From DATGFK01 sp040007395 (GTDB taxonomy: Bacteria; Chloroflexota; Anaerolineae; Aggregatilineales; UBA2796), in assembly GCA_040007395.1 (NCBI GenBank), contig JBDTVG010000206.1, positions 1 through 43,029 on the forward strand: a DNA stretch of 43,029 nt. Reading direction: 5' to 3'. Positions 1 to 7,595 of this stretch are shown here, piece after piece; position 1 is the stretch's first letter, and every line of letters begins with the position of its first letter. The position numbers and the translations under genes are program-made. Under the pieces are notes generated by a model that was not told where the DNA came from, did no database searches, and was given only the letters and a program-made list of their open reading frames with translations.

Positions 1-2
1 TG

Positions 3-59
3 ACTGACTATCGCTTGTCGAAGTCGAGTGTCTATCGCTATCTCAACCAGGTGGCGTGA
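3..59 (+). CDS. C-terminal fragment of a serine recombinase (helix-turn-helix end)
   Basis: An open frame enters from the left edge and ends at a TGA. Its last residues include LSKSSVYRYL, the pattern of the C-terminal helix-turn-helix found in Tn3/Hin-type resolvases and invertases, which reads the recombination site. The catalytic domain lies outside the window, so the family call rests on 18 residues. It may be the resolvase of the element or of a neighbouring transposon. A weak hairpin (AAACCG/CGGTTT, about 74-97) follows and could end its transcript. Confidence 0.45.
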   Translation, partial: TDYRLSKSSVYRYLNQVA

Positions 60-201
60 AGCACACCTATCTAAAACCGACCTTTTTGGCGGTTTATACA
101 ATAAAGACCTAACTCTTTCGCATTTTCCGTGAGCGGTAGTGCAGACTTAGAATCAGTTTTAGAATATGTGCATCCTACCGAACCTCAACTTTGGCATTAT
201 G

Positions 202-254
202 CTGCCAAACCGTTCTCAGAATCGACCTTTTCGGGGGGATTTGCAAAAACCCCC
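202..254 (+). repeat. Left arm of a 53-bp perfect inverted repeat
   Basis: These 53 bases are the exact reverse complement of 42977-43029, the last bases of the window. Identity stops at 254/255 on the inner side. On the outer side it cannot be followed because the window ends. Inside the arm is a hairpin, GGGGG-N11-CCCCC, that resembles a terminator. The repeat could be the terminal repeat of an integrated element, a dispersed terminator-like repeat, or the cause of a contig end. Confidence 0.9.
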
Positions 255-368
255 AAATAAAGGTTCGTAAGATATAAGCAGGAAGTCCGGCCAAATAGGA
301 AAGTGGCACGTTTGAAGGTCGCAAAGACGTATATACTTTAGGACAAATAATAAATTCAAGGTCGGACA

Positions 369-1208
369 TTGCTCATGAATGATATTTTACCCAAAAATTG
401 TTTCGTGTCTTTTTCCTACAAAGATACTGAGTCCCTTCAACTGCTACACAAATCCCTACCGAGTCAGGTAGAACCTTTCATGTTCCCACCCATCACGGTT
501 GCTCCAGATGAGATGATAAGTAATGCACTCATCAATGCAATCCTTGATAGAGATGGATTAATTTACTTAGAAGGTGGATATTCAGCGCAGTCTTTCTGGG
601 TTGCTTTTGAACGTGATTATGCTCTACGGGCTAAAAAACGGGTGTTTTCTTTTAATCCACAGACTGCTGAAGTTAAACAAGCGAATTTAGAGCCTCTCAA
701 ATTACCGATTTTGGGGATTTATACACGCCGTGATAGAGATCACATCGTTAGGTTGACGCACTTTATGAAGGAAAAACGTTTTTTTGACACCTGGATTTTT
801 GATGAGCGACCCCGATCCAACAATAAACTGGCAAGTAAAGTATCACGCTCAACATTAGTACAGCGTATGAACATGGGCGGTTATGCAGTAGTTTTTTGGT
901 CGAAGAACATGATTTATTCAGAGCGTGCACAGGCAGAATTTGAATTTGCACTTGACTACAACCGATATTATACAAATGATTATTCTCAACTGAATTTGGG
1001 ACGTGTGCTTATTGCTTTATTAGATGACACACCTTTACCTGACTGGGCCCTCGATAAAATAGAAAGCGATCCTGGTTCGGTTGTAAAACCAGTACAGCTT
1101 TATAGTGATAGCCAACTCTCTGCTACAAATCGTCTGGATGACCTAATCGTTCGCTTATATTGGCTTAACTACCGCACTACTCAAGGCAATAACTTAGAAT
1201 GGGATTAA
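369..1208 (+). CDS. Tandem TIR-like domain protein
   Basis: A 279-residue protein built of two TIR-like halves. The first (about residues 8-110) starts with CFVSFSYKDTES, the usual first strand of a TIR domain. It has SFWVAFERDYAL, where E81 sits at the position of the catalytic glutamate of NAD-cleaving TIRs. The second (about 112-235) repeats the pattern, with ILGIYTRRDRD as first strand and SERAQAEFEFAL near 185. Bacterial TIR proteins often act as NAD+ hydrolases or signal producers in phage defence. No partner gene is fused or adjacent, so this could be a stand-alone effector. The start is TTG at 369, with an AAGG 6-7 bases upstream, or ATG at 375. It lies just inside the 53-bp repeat. 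Confidence 0.7.
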   Translation: MLMNDILPKNCFVSFSYKDTESLQLLHKSLPSQVEPFMFPPITVAPDEMISNALINAILDRDGLIYLEGGYSAQSFWVAFERDYALRAKKRVFSFNPQTAEVKQANLEPLKLPILGIYTRRDRDHIVRLTHFMKEKRFFDTWIFDERPRSNNKLASKVSRSTLVQRMNMGGYAVVFWSKNMIYSERAQAEFEFALDYNRYYTNDYSQLNLGRVLIALLDDTPLPDWALDKIESDPGSVVKPVQLYSDSQLSATNRLDDLIVRLYWLNYRTTQGNNLEWD

Positions 1209-1301
1209 TTTATTTGCCCTAAGTGCGGTGAGATACCTCGTTTTGTGTAGGACTTTAGTTTTATGGGTATTCTCGTGGCTAAGACTGGTTTTTACAGACC
1301 C

Positions 1302-1715
1302 CTACCCCACTAACGCTAGACCGAATTTCTTATAGAATGCATCAAACCCCAGAATGCTGGGAATGCTGTAGTAGCGACTGACAGCAACGTTGGCGCAATC
1401 AACCATGCTGGTTGCCTCACGGTTTTGGGCGAGAAATATTGTATGGGCGGAGTCTTGGAGTGTCCGGTCTAGGTAGATGAGGGGAAAATCACCATCACGG
1501 ATAAATTCGATGAACTGGCAAGCAATAGCATAGGTTATCCGCCGACTTAGCATCGAGGCAGTTTCGGTCACGACCAGATTGGTAGTGACTAAAATTTTTT
1601 CTGAACCAGCAAAGGCTTGAAACGCTGATCGGCAACGTTGAAAGTGTGCATCCTGTTCTACAAAGAAACCTACGAAGGCATCGCTATCGACCAAGGCATC
1701 AAAATGGTCACTCAC
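1302..1715 (-). CDS. PIN-domain toxin, VapC-like
   Basis: A 137-residue PIN-domain protein when started at the GTG (1715-1713) that overlaps the stop of the upstream antitoxin. PIN toxins are metal-dependent RNases. The acidic residues expected of the fold are visible: LVDSDAFVGFF near the N-terminus, an E in VVTETASML, an aspartate in MVDCANVA and the final LGFDAFY. An open frame extends 21 codons upstream, but that part lies inside the antitoxin gene and lacks PIN features. The overlap (AGTGAGTGA) implies translational coupling. Target RNA unknown. Confidence 0.8.
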   Translation of the reverse strand: MSDHFDALVDSDAFVGFFVEQDAHFQRCRSAFQAFAGSEKILVTTNLVVTETASMLSRRITYAIACQFIEFIRDGDFPLIYLDRTLQDSAHTIFLAQNREATSMVDCANVAVSRYYSIPSILGFDAFYKKFGLALVG

Positions 1716-1986
1716 TCCCCTCCCCTCTGCTCTGCTGTGCTTGACCGTAGAGTACTGCGTCAATGGTCGTTGACGCATCCGTGATAGGGGCTTTACTCAT
1801 GCCTTCGAGGGCAAATAGGCCGTGGTACATCCGCCTCAACCGGGCCTGCTCCTGTTCATTGAGAATGGGAGTTAACTTTTCTTCTACAAGTTGGGCCATT
1901 GGCTTGCCAGCTTGTTCGGCAGCGCGTTTAAGCCGGATGTGGAAGGTTGGGCTAAAGTTCATGGTGGTTCTGACCGGGGTTTGCAT
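1708..1986 (-). CDS. Antitoxin partner of the PIN toxin
   Basis: A 92-residue protein upstream of the PIN toxin and overlapping its start. The N-terminal part (MNFSPTFHIRLKRAAEQAG) looks like a ribbon-helix-helix DNA-binding segment. The C-terminal half would wrap the toxin. By analogy with VapBC pairs it should neutralise the toxin and repress the operon. Two perfect palindromes overlap and precede the start codon, fitting autoregulation. The start may be the ATG at 1986 or the internal methionine nine codons later. No strong ribosome-binding site is visible. Confidence 0.7.
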   Translation of the reverse strand: MQTPVRTTMNFSPTFHIRLKRAAEQAGKPMAQLVEEKLTPILNEQEQARLRRMYHGLFALEGMSKAPITDASTTIDAVLYGQAQQSRGEGSE

Positions 1987-2008
1987 ATATGCACATCATA
2001 TATGATGT
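1982..2008. promoter_or_regulatory. Double palindrome operator of the PIN toxin-antitoxin operon
   Basis: TGCATATATGCA (1982-1993) and ACATCATATATGATGT (1993-2008) are both perfect palindromes, back to back. The first contains the antitoxin start codon and the second lies just upstream. This placement is typical of an autoregulatory antitoxin operator. On the minus strand TATGAT inside the second palindrome could be the -10 box, eight bases before the ATG. Confidence 0.65.
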
Positions 2009-2188
2009 ATCCCTATGGGTGCAAGCGGTGATTTCTAGGCTTAACTGCGCTCGATTAATTTGGGTGAACTTCCCCTATTCAAAAAGCGAATAAGCACCAC
2101 GCAGTCATGATAGCATGACGCTTGTGACCTGCAATGAGCGTATGGCTGTAGGACTCATGAGCCTACAGTTTTTTGTTTTTGTGTACTT

Positions 2189-2207
2189 TTGTTCAAAGTT
2201 TGAACAA
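2189..2207. promoter_or_regulatory. 19-bp perfect palindrome upstream of the ExeA-like gene
   Basis: TTGTTCAAAGTTTGAACAA has nine-base arms around a central G. It ends five bases before a TTGACA -35 box. This is a good candidate operator for the promoter of the ATPase/RHH operon. Confidence 0.65.
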
Positions 2208-2211
2208 CTTA

Positions 2212-2246
2212 TTGACAAAGTTGGTGCAATTTGCTTTAACTATAGC
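2212..2246 (+). promoter_or_regulatory. Promoter for the ExeA-like operon, apparently leaderless
   Basis: TTGACA (2212-2217), a 17-bp spacer, then TTTAAC (2235-2240) and six bases to the ATG at 2247. There is no Shine-Dalgarno sequence. The spacing would start the transcript at or next to the start codon. Confidence 0.55.
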
Positions 2247-3044
2247 ATGTACGAAAAATATTTTGGCTTAGCAGAGCTTCCCTTTCGAGTAACGCCTGAC
2301 CCTCGCTTTTTGTGGTATTCCGAGCAGCACCAAAGTGCAAAGGAAAAAATTCTTTATCACATTACCCAGAGCATAGGGCCGCTCTATTTACTGGCTGATG
2401 TTGGTACAGGAAAAACAACGCTGGCACGGCGCATTATGGAGGAATTATCGTCGAGCGCTCGCTATCAGATTGTGTTTGCTCCCTCCCCAAACCTTAAAAC
2501 GACCAATGCATTCCTGCGATTTGTGATGGAAGAGTTTGAAGTCAAGACAGCGCGTTCATACGCGAGGTGTCTTAAAAACTTTGAACGGTTTTTGGTTGAG
2601 CAGAAGCAAGCTGGGAAATCCCCTGTGTTACTGATTGATGAGGCGCAGAATATGTCACGGGATATGCTTTTGCTTATTCAACATCTCTTTAATTTCAGTA
2701 CCAATACGGAGTTTTTAGTGCAGATGGTGTTGTTTGGTCAGCTTGAGTTTCAGCCTAAGCTTGATAGGCTTCCATCGCTGAAAAGCCGCCTCAACATTGC
2801 CAAATTGAAGCCGCTGGATAGGCTGCAAACTGGCGAAATGATGAAATTTCGCTGGACGGTTGCTGGTGGCCATGAGTTGCCATTTTCGGAGGAGGCAATT
2901 GATGAGATTTATGCGTTTACGCGAGGTATTCCCCGGACTATTGTGCTTTTGGCCCATGAAGCGCTTATTCGAGCGGCTGTCTCTGGTAAAAAGTATGTTG
3001 AAAAAGGAGAAACAGCGGCGGCACAAGCCGAATTAACTGTATAG
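2247..3044 (+). CDS. ExeA/TniB-like AAA+ ATPase
   Basis: A 265-residue ATPase of the ExeA (AAA_22) group. MYEKYFGLAELPF followed by TPDPRFLWYSEQH is the family signature at the N-terminus. Walker A is ADVGTGKTTL (about 50-59) and Walker B is PVLLIDEAQ, near residue 130. The frame is open 44 codons further upstream, but the family signature begins at this ATG and a well-spaced promoter sits right before it. ExeA-like proteins serve in secretion, transposition (TniB) or plasmid maintenance. Here the gene precedes an RHH gene and iterons, so a role in replication or partition is plausible but unproven. Confidence 0.8.
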   Translation: MYEKYFGLAELPFRVTPDPRFLWYSEQHQSAKEKILYHITQSIGPLYLLADVGTGKTTLARRIMEELSSSARYQIVFAPSPNLKTTNAFLRFVMEEFEVKTARSYARCLKNFERFLVEQKQAGKSPVLLIDEAQNMSRDMLLLIQHLFNFSTNTEFLVQMVLFGQLEFQPKLDRLPSLKSRLNIAKLKPLDRLQTGEMMKFRWTVAGGHELPFSEEAIDEIYAFTRGIPRTIVLLAHEALIRAAVSGKKYVEKGETAAAQAELTV

Positions 3045-3048
3045 CACT

Positions 3049-3408
3049 ATGGGAACCTATGGCGACCTCATGAAGCTTAATACTCCTGCATCCCCTGTGG
3101 CTCGCGTTTCTGACCACAATCAGCCAGGACCTACTCCCCAACACCTTCCGGGCGAACCAAAATCCGTTCGGAAAAGCGAACGAATTTCCGAACGGACGGA
3201 AATCCGTTCGGAATCTACCTCAAATGATATACCTCTCTTTCGTTCACCCAAGCGAAGGGCGACGCGGTATAGCTTTGAGTTTTATGAAGACCAGCTTCTC
3301 CGGTTAAAGCAATTGAAATTTGCGGCAGAGATGGCAGGGGAGAAGGCGACATTATCTGATTTTGTGCGAGAGGCGTTGGATGAGTATTTGAAGAAACAGA
3401 TGAAATAG
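3049..3408 (+). CDS. Ribbon-helix-helix DNA-binding protein carrying iterons in its own gene
   Basis: A 119-residue protein starting four bases after the ATPase stop, so probably translationally coupled. The N-terminal half is low-complexity and charged. Part of it (SVRKSERISERTEIRSES) is the translation of three copies of a TCCGTTCGGA-type DNA repeat. The C-terminal half (from about residue 68: RATRYSFEFYEDQLLRL, then LSDFVREALDEYL) fits a ParG/CopG-like ribbon-helix-helix fold. It probably binds the repeats inside and downstream of its gene to control partition, copy number or its own operon. No exact family recognised. Confidence 0.65.
   Translation: MGTYGDLMKLNTPASPVARVSDHNQPGPTPQHLPGEPKSVRKSERISERTEIRSESTSNDIPLFRSPKRRATRYSFEFYEDQLLRLKQLKFAAEMAGEKATLSDFVREALDEYLKKQMK
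3163..3212. repeat. Iteron copies inside the RHH gene
   Basis: TCCGTTCGGA at 3163 and 3203 and its inverted form TCCGAACGGA at 3187. The ten-base unit is near-palindromic apart from its central bases. A degenerate unit lies near 3175, 12 bases from both 3163 and 3187. Confidence 0.75.
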
Positions 3409-3466
3409 TCCGTTCGGAAATCCGAACGGTATTCCGAACGGAAAAGCGGACGAACATCCGAACGGG
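3409..3466. repeat. Iteron array with 12-bp periodicity
   Basis: Four copies of TCCGWWCGGN start at 3409, 3421, 3433 and 3457, exactly 12, 12 and 24 bases apart. A degraded unit fills the gap. The array begins at the base after the RHH stop codon. Such phased short repeats are typical of plasmid origins, centromeres or operators. Confidence 0.8.
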
Positions 3467-3478
3467 GTTTAGCGCCTC

Positions 3479-3547
3479 TTGACAAGCTAAATTCAAAGTG
3501 TTCATTATGGAAACAGATATAAAAAAGCTCCCGGCAAGGAGCTTTTT
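3479..3547 (+). promoter_or_regulatory. Promoter followed at once by an intrinsic terminator
   Basis: TTGACA (3479-3484) and CATTAT (3503-3508, 18-bp spacer) form a promoter. Only about 14 bases after its -10 box begins a terminator: a 10-bp perfect stem (3522-3531 with 3538-3547), loop CGGCAA, ending in a T run on both strands. It could be the bidirectional terminator of the RHH operon, or the promoter may make a very short RNA. Confidence 0.6.
3522..3547. terminator. Bidirectional rho-independent terminator
   Basis: AAAAAGCTCC pairs perfectly with GGAGCTTTTT around a six-base loop. A on the left and T on the right make it work on either strand. It ends the ExeA-RHH operon. Confidence 0.8.
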
Positions 3548-3654
3548 AAAACACGCGTGAATCGCACATTGACATGCCCAGTATAGCAAGACCCCGGTAA
3601 CCCCTGTCAACCGGCAAAAGGAAGGGTTGTTTGTTTCGTGGCTAAATGGCAAAT

Positions 3655-3711
3655 TGTGGATAACTCGAAAGGGGGAGACGGAATTTGCAAAATTCTTATT
3701 TTGCGAATTCC
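3655..3711. other. Candidate replication origin: DnaA box and AT-rich hairpin
   Basis: TGTGGATAA (3655-3663) is the exact complement of the DnaA box TTATCCACA. Seventeen bases later lies a 14-bp AT-rich inverted repeat with one mismatch (3680-3693 with 3698-3711, loop TCTT). With the iteron array 200 bp upstream, this is the best origin candidate in the window. An open frame of about 110 codons crosses this stretch (3638-3976) but has no recognisable features. Confidence 0.5.
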
Positions 3712-3976
3712 TAAGAGGGGGAAAGAGCAAACACAAAGGCTAAGAAGAGCTAGTAACAGGTTATGGAGAGATAGCCTAGAACGTAAGTTTTTGAAGAGGA
3801 AGGGGATAGTAATAAACAAAAACGGCGACGACTGTATCAAACGGTATCAATGTGCGTCAGGCCACGATGGACTCAAGGTGTGTTCGAGTACTTTTTACTC
3901 CATCAAACTGGATCGCTATTCATGTGCTGTTGAGGCTGTATGGAAAACGTACAGTGCCAACAACCCGCGAGTATGA

Positions 3977-5007
3977 TATTGAATTCAGTTGGTGAACGAA
4001 TACGGAAGGTGTTCAAAATGAACGCCAGATCGTAGGTGAAGTAGTACACCAAGTACTTCATTGACTCCTTCAATTATTGCGAACCAAAACTCTCTCTCCG
4101 GCTGGCATCGAGCCAGCCGGAGAGAGCGGGGGGGAATGTGAAATGCTTCGGGGAGGCCGTGCCGTTCCAGCTTGTTGACACGCCCTAAAAGGGGCGAGTC
4201 CAACCTGGAAACAGCAGACCCCCACTCAGCATTCCACCGCGCCGGGGGCTTGCCATTCTGCTTATCCGCAGCCTGTCAAACCCCCGACTGCCACCCCCGC
4301 CAATAGTTGCCATTCAGCACTTCACTTGCGTGAAGGCTTCATGACACCTATTGGTCCCCTCGGTCGCTACCGCTCTCTCGGCGGACGTGTGCCACCTGTC
4401 CCTAAGCGGGCCAGCCGTCACTACTGGGATGGCAGTCGGGGCTTACGCCCACGACGCGGTGCGCGGCGAGAATTCCCCCCCGACCCTCCTTCTTCGCCGC
4501 GCTGCCCTTCGCTAGCCGCTCAGGGCCAAAGGAGCCGCCTGCGGCGGCACTGCTGTGTTTTTAAGACGGGATTGACTGAGATGTTGAATAAGGGAGTTGT
4601 TGCTATAAGCAATCCATTTCTATCATCCCGTTATGTTCTGGAATATCCCTTTGCCTTTTATCATCAATTTCAATAACGTTCGTCTATGCGCCGACGGTTC
4701 ACTTTTTTCTCTCCTTATCGCCTGATGGTACGATGGTTTCATATACAAATATTCTGGTGTCTGTCCTTTATCACAAAGGTCTTTCTTGACCTCTTAGTGC
4801 CTCTAAAAAGCCTTTGACGTATATATCATGGGTCTTTTACCCTTGGATCATCCAGCGATTGTTTCAGCGAACCAATTTCGCGAGTATATTCTCTAGTTTT
4901 ATCGCTAGATATATTGGTTGGATTATTTTTTTCGATACACTAATTTAGTCAAGTTTCTGAAGGTAAGTTATAGATACAATAGTTTTTTGACAGCGGCCTT
5001 GATTATT
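3977..5007. other. 1-kb intergenic region with strong hairpins, possible transfer origin
   Basis: No convincing gene. The stretch turns GC-rich around 4196-4560. A perfect 15-bp stem with a five-base loop lies at 4092-4126. A GCCGCC-TGC-GGCGGC hairpin near 4533 is followed after about a dozen bases by a T run. ACGGGAT/ATCCCGT form wider inverted arms around 4563-4635. Because the transfer ATPase and relaxation proteins start immediately downstream, an origin of transfer here is plausible. Confidence 0.35.
4092..4126. repeat. Perfect 15-bp hairpin
   Basis: The arms 4092-4106 and 4112-4126 match without error around loop ATCGA. On the minus strand the stem is followed by AGTTTTGG, so it might terminate minus-strand transcripts. 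It could equally be a relaxase or replication site. Confidence 0.75.
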
Positions 5008-5027
5008 TGTGGCTAAGGAGTTTCATA

Positions 5028-7595
5028 ATGAGTGTGGTGGCGTTTCGTTGTCCTAAATGTAAAAATTCGATTTCAACTGCAACCAAACAATTCATTAGGG
5101 TTGGCTCTATGGTGGAGTGTCGCGTATGTTCCGTTATGTTCGTGGTTGTCAGTGTCTCGCCGCCTCAACTCGCTTTTCAGGATGGCGAAAAAGGAGGTTC
5201 AAAGTTTTCCTCTAGTCTGCAAAGCAGCGGGGTAACTGCACAATCTTCTGATGCAGACACCTTTGAGATACGTATTCCACAAACGATTGCCTGGCAACCC
5301 CTTGTTTCCCAAAACCTTCTTAAGACACTGTATGAATTCATGCCTGCGGCTACGTTTTCGCTGAGGTTCGTGGCGACTCAGGAAGGTATTCGCTTTGTTG
5401 CTGCATTTGATCCGTTACCCAAAGTCAATCAAAAAACGGTTGAAGCCTTATTTACTTCCCACTATCCTGGCGTGCAGGTAGTCCCGTATACATATCCTAC
5501 TCCGCGGTTCCCATTTTATCGGCATGTAGCGTATCTGAAACAAGCAACTGGCGTACCTTTTTATGAGAGCTTAACCCCTGTTACAGCGTATAAAACCTCT
5601 GACCCACTCCCGTTGGTAACGCAAACAATGGCTTCTTTGCTTAAGGATGAAGCGCTTTACTATACAGTCTTGTGTACTCCTCTTATGTATACAGAAGAAC
5701 AAGTTAAGGGATATCTCACAACCAGTATGTATAAAGCAGGATATCGAAGCGGTGGAGGGATGTATATTCCTACAAAGGATGCTTATCTTGCTGCACTCCA
5801 ACTGGCTGGTAATGTTATAGGCTGGTCCCTTGATCAGTTTATTATCCGCAACAAAAAAACCCTGCGGTATTCAGAAGAAGCAACTGAGCGGTATGCAAGA
5901 AAGCTATCACAACGAGTTGGTACAGTGACTGTTCGCGTTGCATTGGAGACCCCACATAGAGACCGAAACCATGTTCTTATGCCTCTTTTGGCATCTATCA
6001 TACAGTGCAGTGGCACGGGAGCAGTCCGTCTTCAGGATGGGGTTGCAGAGAGTTGGACTATTGCATCACCACGAGAAAATGATGAAAAATACGCAGGTAT
6101 CCTGATAGAACGGATGGAACAACAAGATCCTACCCTTGCTGGGCAATACCGTCTGGGGCTTCTTCCTGAAGAGTTGGCTTCGCTCATGCACCCGCCCCAT
6201 GCCGGATTTGGACAACAACGGATAGTTTGGGCAACATCGGTACACTCTGACATCCTAAAGAAAACAGACACAAGTATCCCTATTGGCACGTTGCCTGATG
6301 GAACGACACAGGTTTTCTTAAACCGCCCCGACCGACAATATCACTGCTATGTGACTGGGCAGACAGGTATGGGTAAGTCAACGCTGTTACATAATCTCAT
6401 TCATCAGGATATTGCTCTCGGCGCAGGTGTCGGGGTATTAGACCCACATGGAACCCTTATCCGGGATATTTTGCAACAGAGCATTCCACCACACCGTATG
6501 GATGATGTGGTTCTGCTTGATTGTGCTGATAAAGAATATCCTGTGCCGATAAATCCCTTTAGGACACCACCAGGGCTTGATACGGAAACGGTGTTTGCCA
6601 CGGTTATGTGGGTCATGAAATCGTTGTACGGGGATAGTTGGAGCAATACTCGGATGGAGACGACTATTCGCGATATGCTGCAACTGGTACTTGCCGACCC
6701 GGAGGCCACGCCGCTTGATATTCAAGAGATTGTTCTCAATGCGAACTATCGGCGGCGGCTGGTGCGTACATTGGACGAAGAGGACAGGCTCTCACGGGCC
6801 ACCTATAACTTTTGGACGCATTTTGACCAGCTATCACCGAGTGAGCAGCGCATCCAAACGCAACCTGTTTTACATCGGTTGAGTGCCTTTTTGGGGTCAC
6901 CGCAGCTTGAGCGTATGTCGTGTCACCCAACGACTTTGGATTTCCGCGCTTTGATGCGGGAGCGAAAAATTGTTCTCATCAATCTTAAGGGTGATAGCAT
7001 TGCCAGCGAAGTGGGTAGCTTGGGGGCCATGTTTCTGGCTAACTTTTTCTTATCCAGTAAAAGTTTGGGGCAACCAGAGGATAGGACGCAACCTCGCTTT
7101 TATTTATACGTTGATGAAACGCAGCTTTTTGTCACATCTGCCCTGCCTGATATGTTTGCTGAGGCCCGAAAATTTGGCTTGTCATTGACGTTTGCCAACC
7201 AATATATCGGTCAACTCGATGAAGAAACGCGAGACGGCATCAATAACAATGTGGGGACAAAAATTAGTTTTGAGTGTTCCCCGGATGAGGCGCGATTGAC
7301 GGCAAAACTTTACGAACCAGAGGTAGCCCAGCTTGATGTGACACGGTTAGGGAAGGGCAAAGCGGCAGTGAGAACGCGGGTGAATGGTCAAACCCTGCCT
7401 GCATTTATCGTGCGGACGTTGCCGCCTCCACCAGCATACCAAAACCAACTCGATATTGAGTCGATACAGGTGCGTTCACGGCAAAATTTAGGTCTTCTTT
7501 CAAGAGTAGAGGTGAAGGACTGGATAAAGAAGCGCTATGATGCTGTTGGTTCTAGCAAGCCCGCAGCGGATGCCGGGTTACAAGATTTTGAGTGA
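5028..7595 (+). CDS. Zinc-ribbon coupling-type transfer ATPase (TraG/VirB4/HerA superfamily)
   Basis: An 855-residue P-loop ATPase, annotated in relatives as a type IV conjugative DNA transfer protein. Start at ATG 5028 is fixed by AAGGAG at 5015-5020. The N-terminus has a zinc ribbon (CPKC at 8-11, CRVC at 31-34). Walker A is GQTGMGKST (444-452). Walker B is LYVDETQLF, with D696 and E697. Conserved transfer-ATPase text includes VLDPHGTLI and PINPFRTPPG. No membrane segment is evident, so it is probably a soluble motor that brings DNA to a membrane channel. It leads an operon with two replication-relaxation genes; the next gene overlaps its 3' end. No mating-pore genes are present, so the element is probably mobilisable only with help. 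Confidence 0.8.
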   Translation: MSVVAFRCPKCKNSISTATKQFIRVGSMVECRVCSVMFVVVSVSPPQLAFQDGEKGGSKFSSSLQSSGVTAQSSDADTFEIRIPQTIAWQPLVSQNLLKTLYEFMPAATFSLRFVATQEGIRFVAAFDPLPKVNQKTVEALFTSHYPGVQVVPYTYPTPRFPFYRHVAYLKQATGVPFYESLTPVTAYKTSDPLPLVTQTMASLLKDEALYYTVLCTPLMYTEEQVKGYLTTSMYKAGYRSGGGMYIPTKDAYLAALQLAGNVIGWSLDQFIIRNKKTLRYSEEATERYARKLSQRVGTVTVRVALETPHRDRNHVLMPLLASIIQCSGTGAVRLQDGVAESWTIASPRENDEKYAGILIERMEQQDPTLAGQYRLGLLPEELASLMHPPHAGFGQQRIVWATSVHSDILKKTDTSIPIGTLPDGTTQVFLNRPDRQYHCYVTGQTGMGKSTLLHNLIHQDIALGAGVGVLDPHGTLIRDILQQSIPPHRMDDVVLLDCADKEYPVPINPFRTPPGLDTETVFATVMWVMKSLYGDSWSNTRMETTIRDMLQLVLADPEATPLDIQEIVLNANYRRRLVRTLDEEDRLSRATYNFWTHFDQLSPSEQRIQTQPVLHRLSAFLGSPQLERMSCHPTTLDFRALMRERKIVLINLKGDSIASEVGSLGAMFLANFFLSSKSLGQPEDRTQPRFYLYVDETQLFVTSALPDMFAEARKFGLSLTFANQYIGQLDEETRDGINNNVGTKISFECSPDEARLTAKLYEPEVAQLDVTRLGKGKAAVRTRVNGQTLPAFIVRTLPPPPAYQNQLDIESIQVRSRQNLGLLSRVEVKDWIKKRYDAVGSSKPAADAGLQDFE

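Noticed and set aside
175..369. 64-codon minus-strand frame spanning the left repeat
   Set aside because: Contains the 53-bp repeat and the TIR upstream region, with no motif and no upstream signals.
3163..3466. CRISPR-like array from short repeats
   Set aside because: Units are 10 bp with 2-bp spacing, far shorter than CRISPR repeats, with no unique spacers and no cas genes.
3638..3976. 112-codon frame over the candidate origin
   Set aside because: GTG start without ribosome-binding site, no recognisable motif, and it covers a DnaA box and a long hairpin. More likely noncoding origin DNA, though a small gene cannot be excluded.
4326..4676. 116-codon frame rich in Arg and Pro
   Set aside because: Composition reflects GC-rich noncoding DNA; no motif, no ribosome-binding site, and it crosses hairpins.
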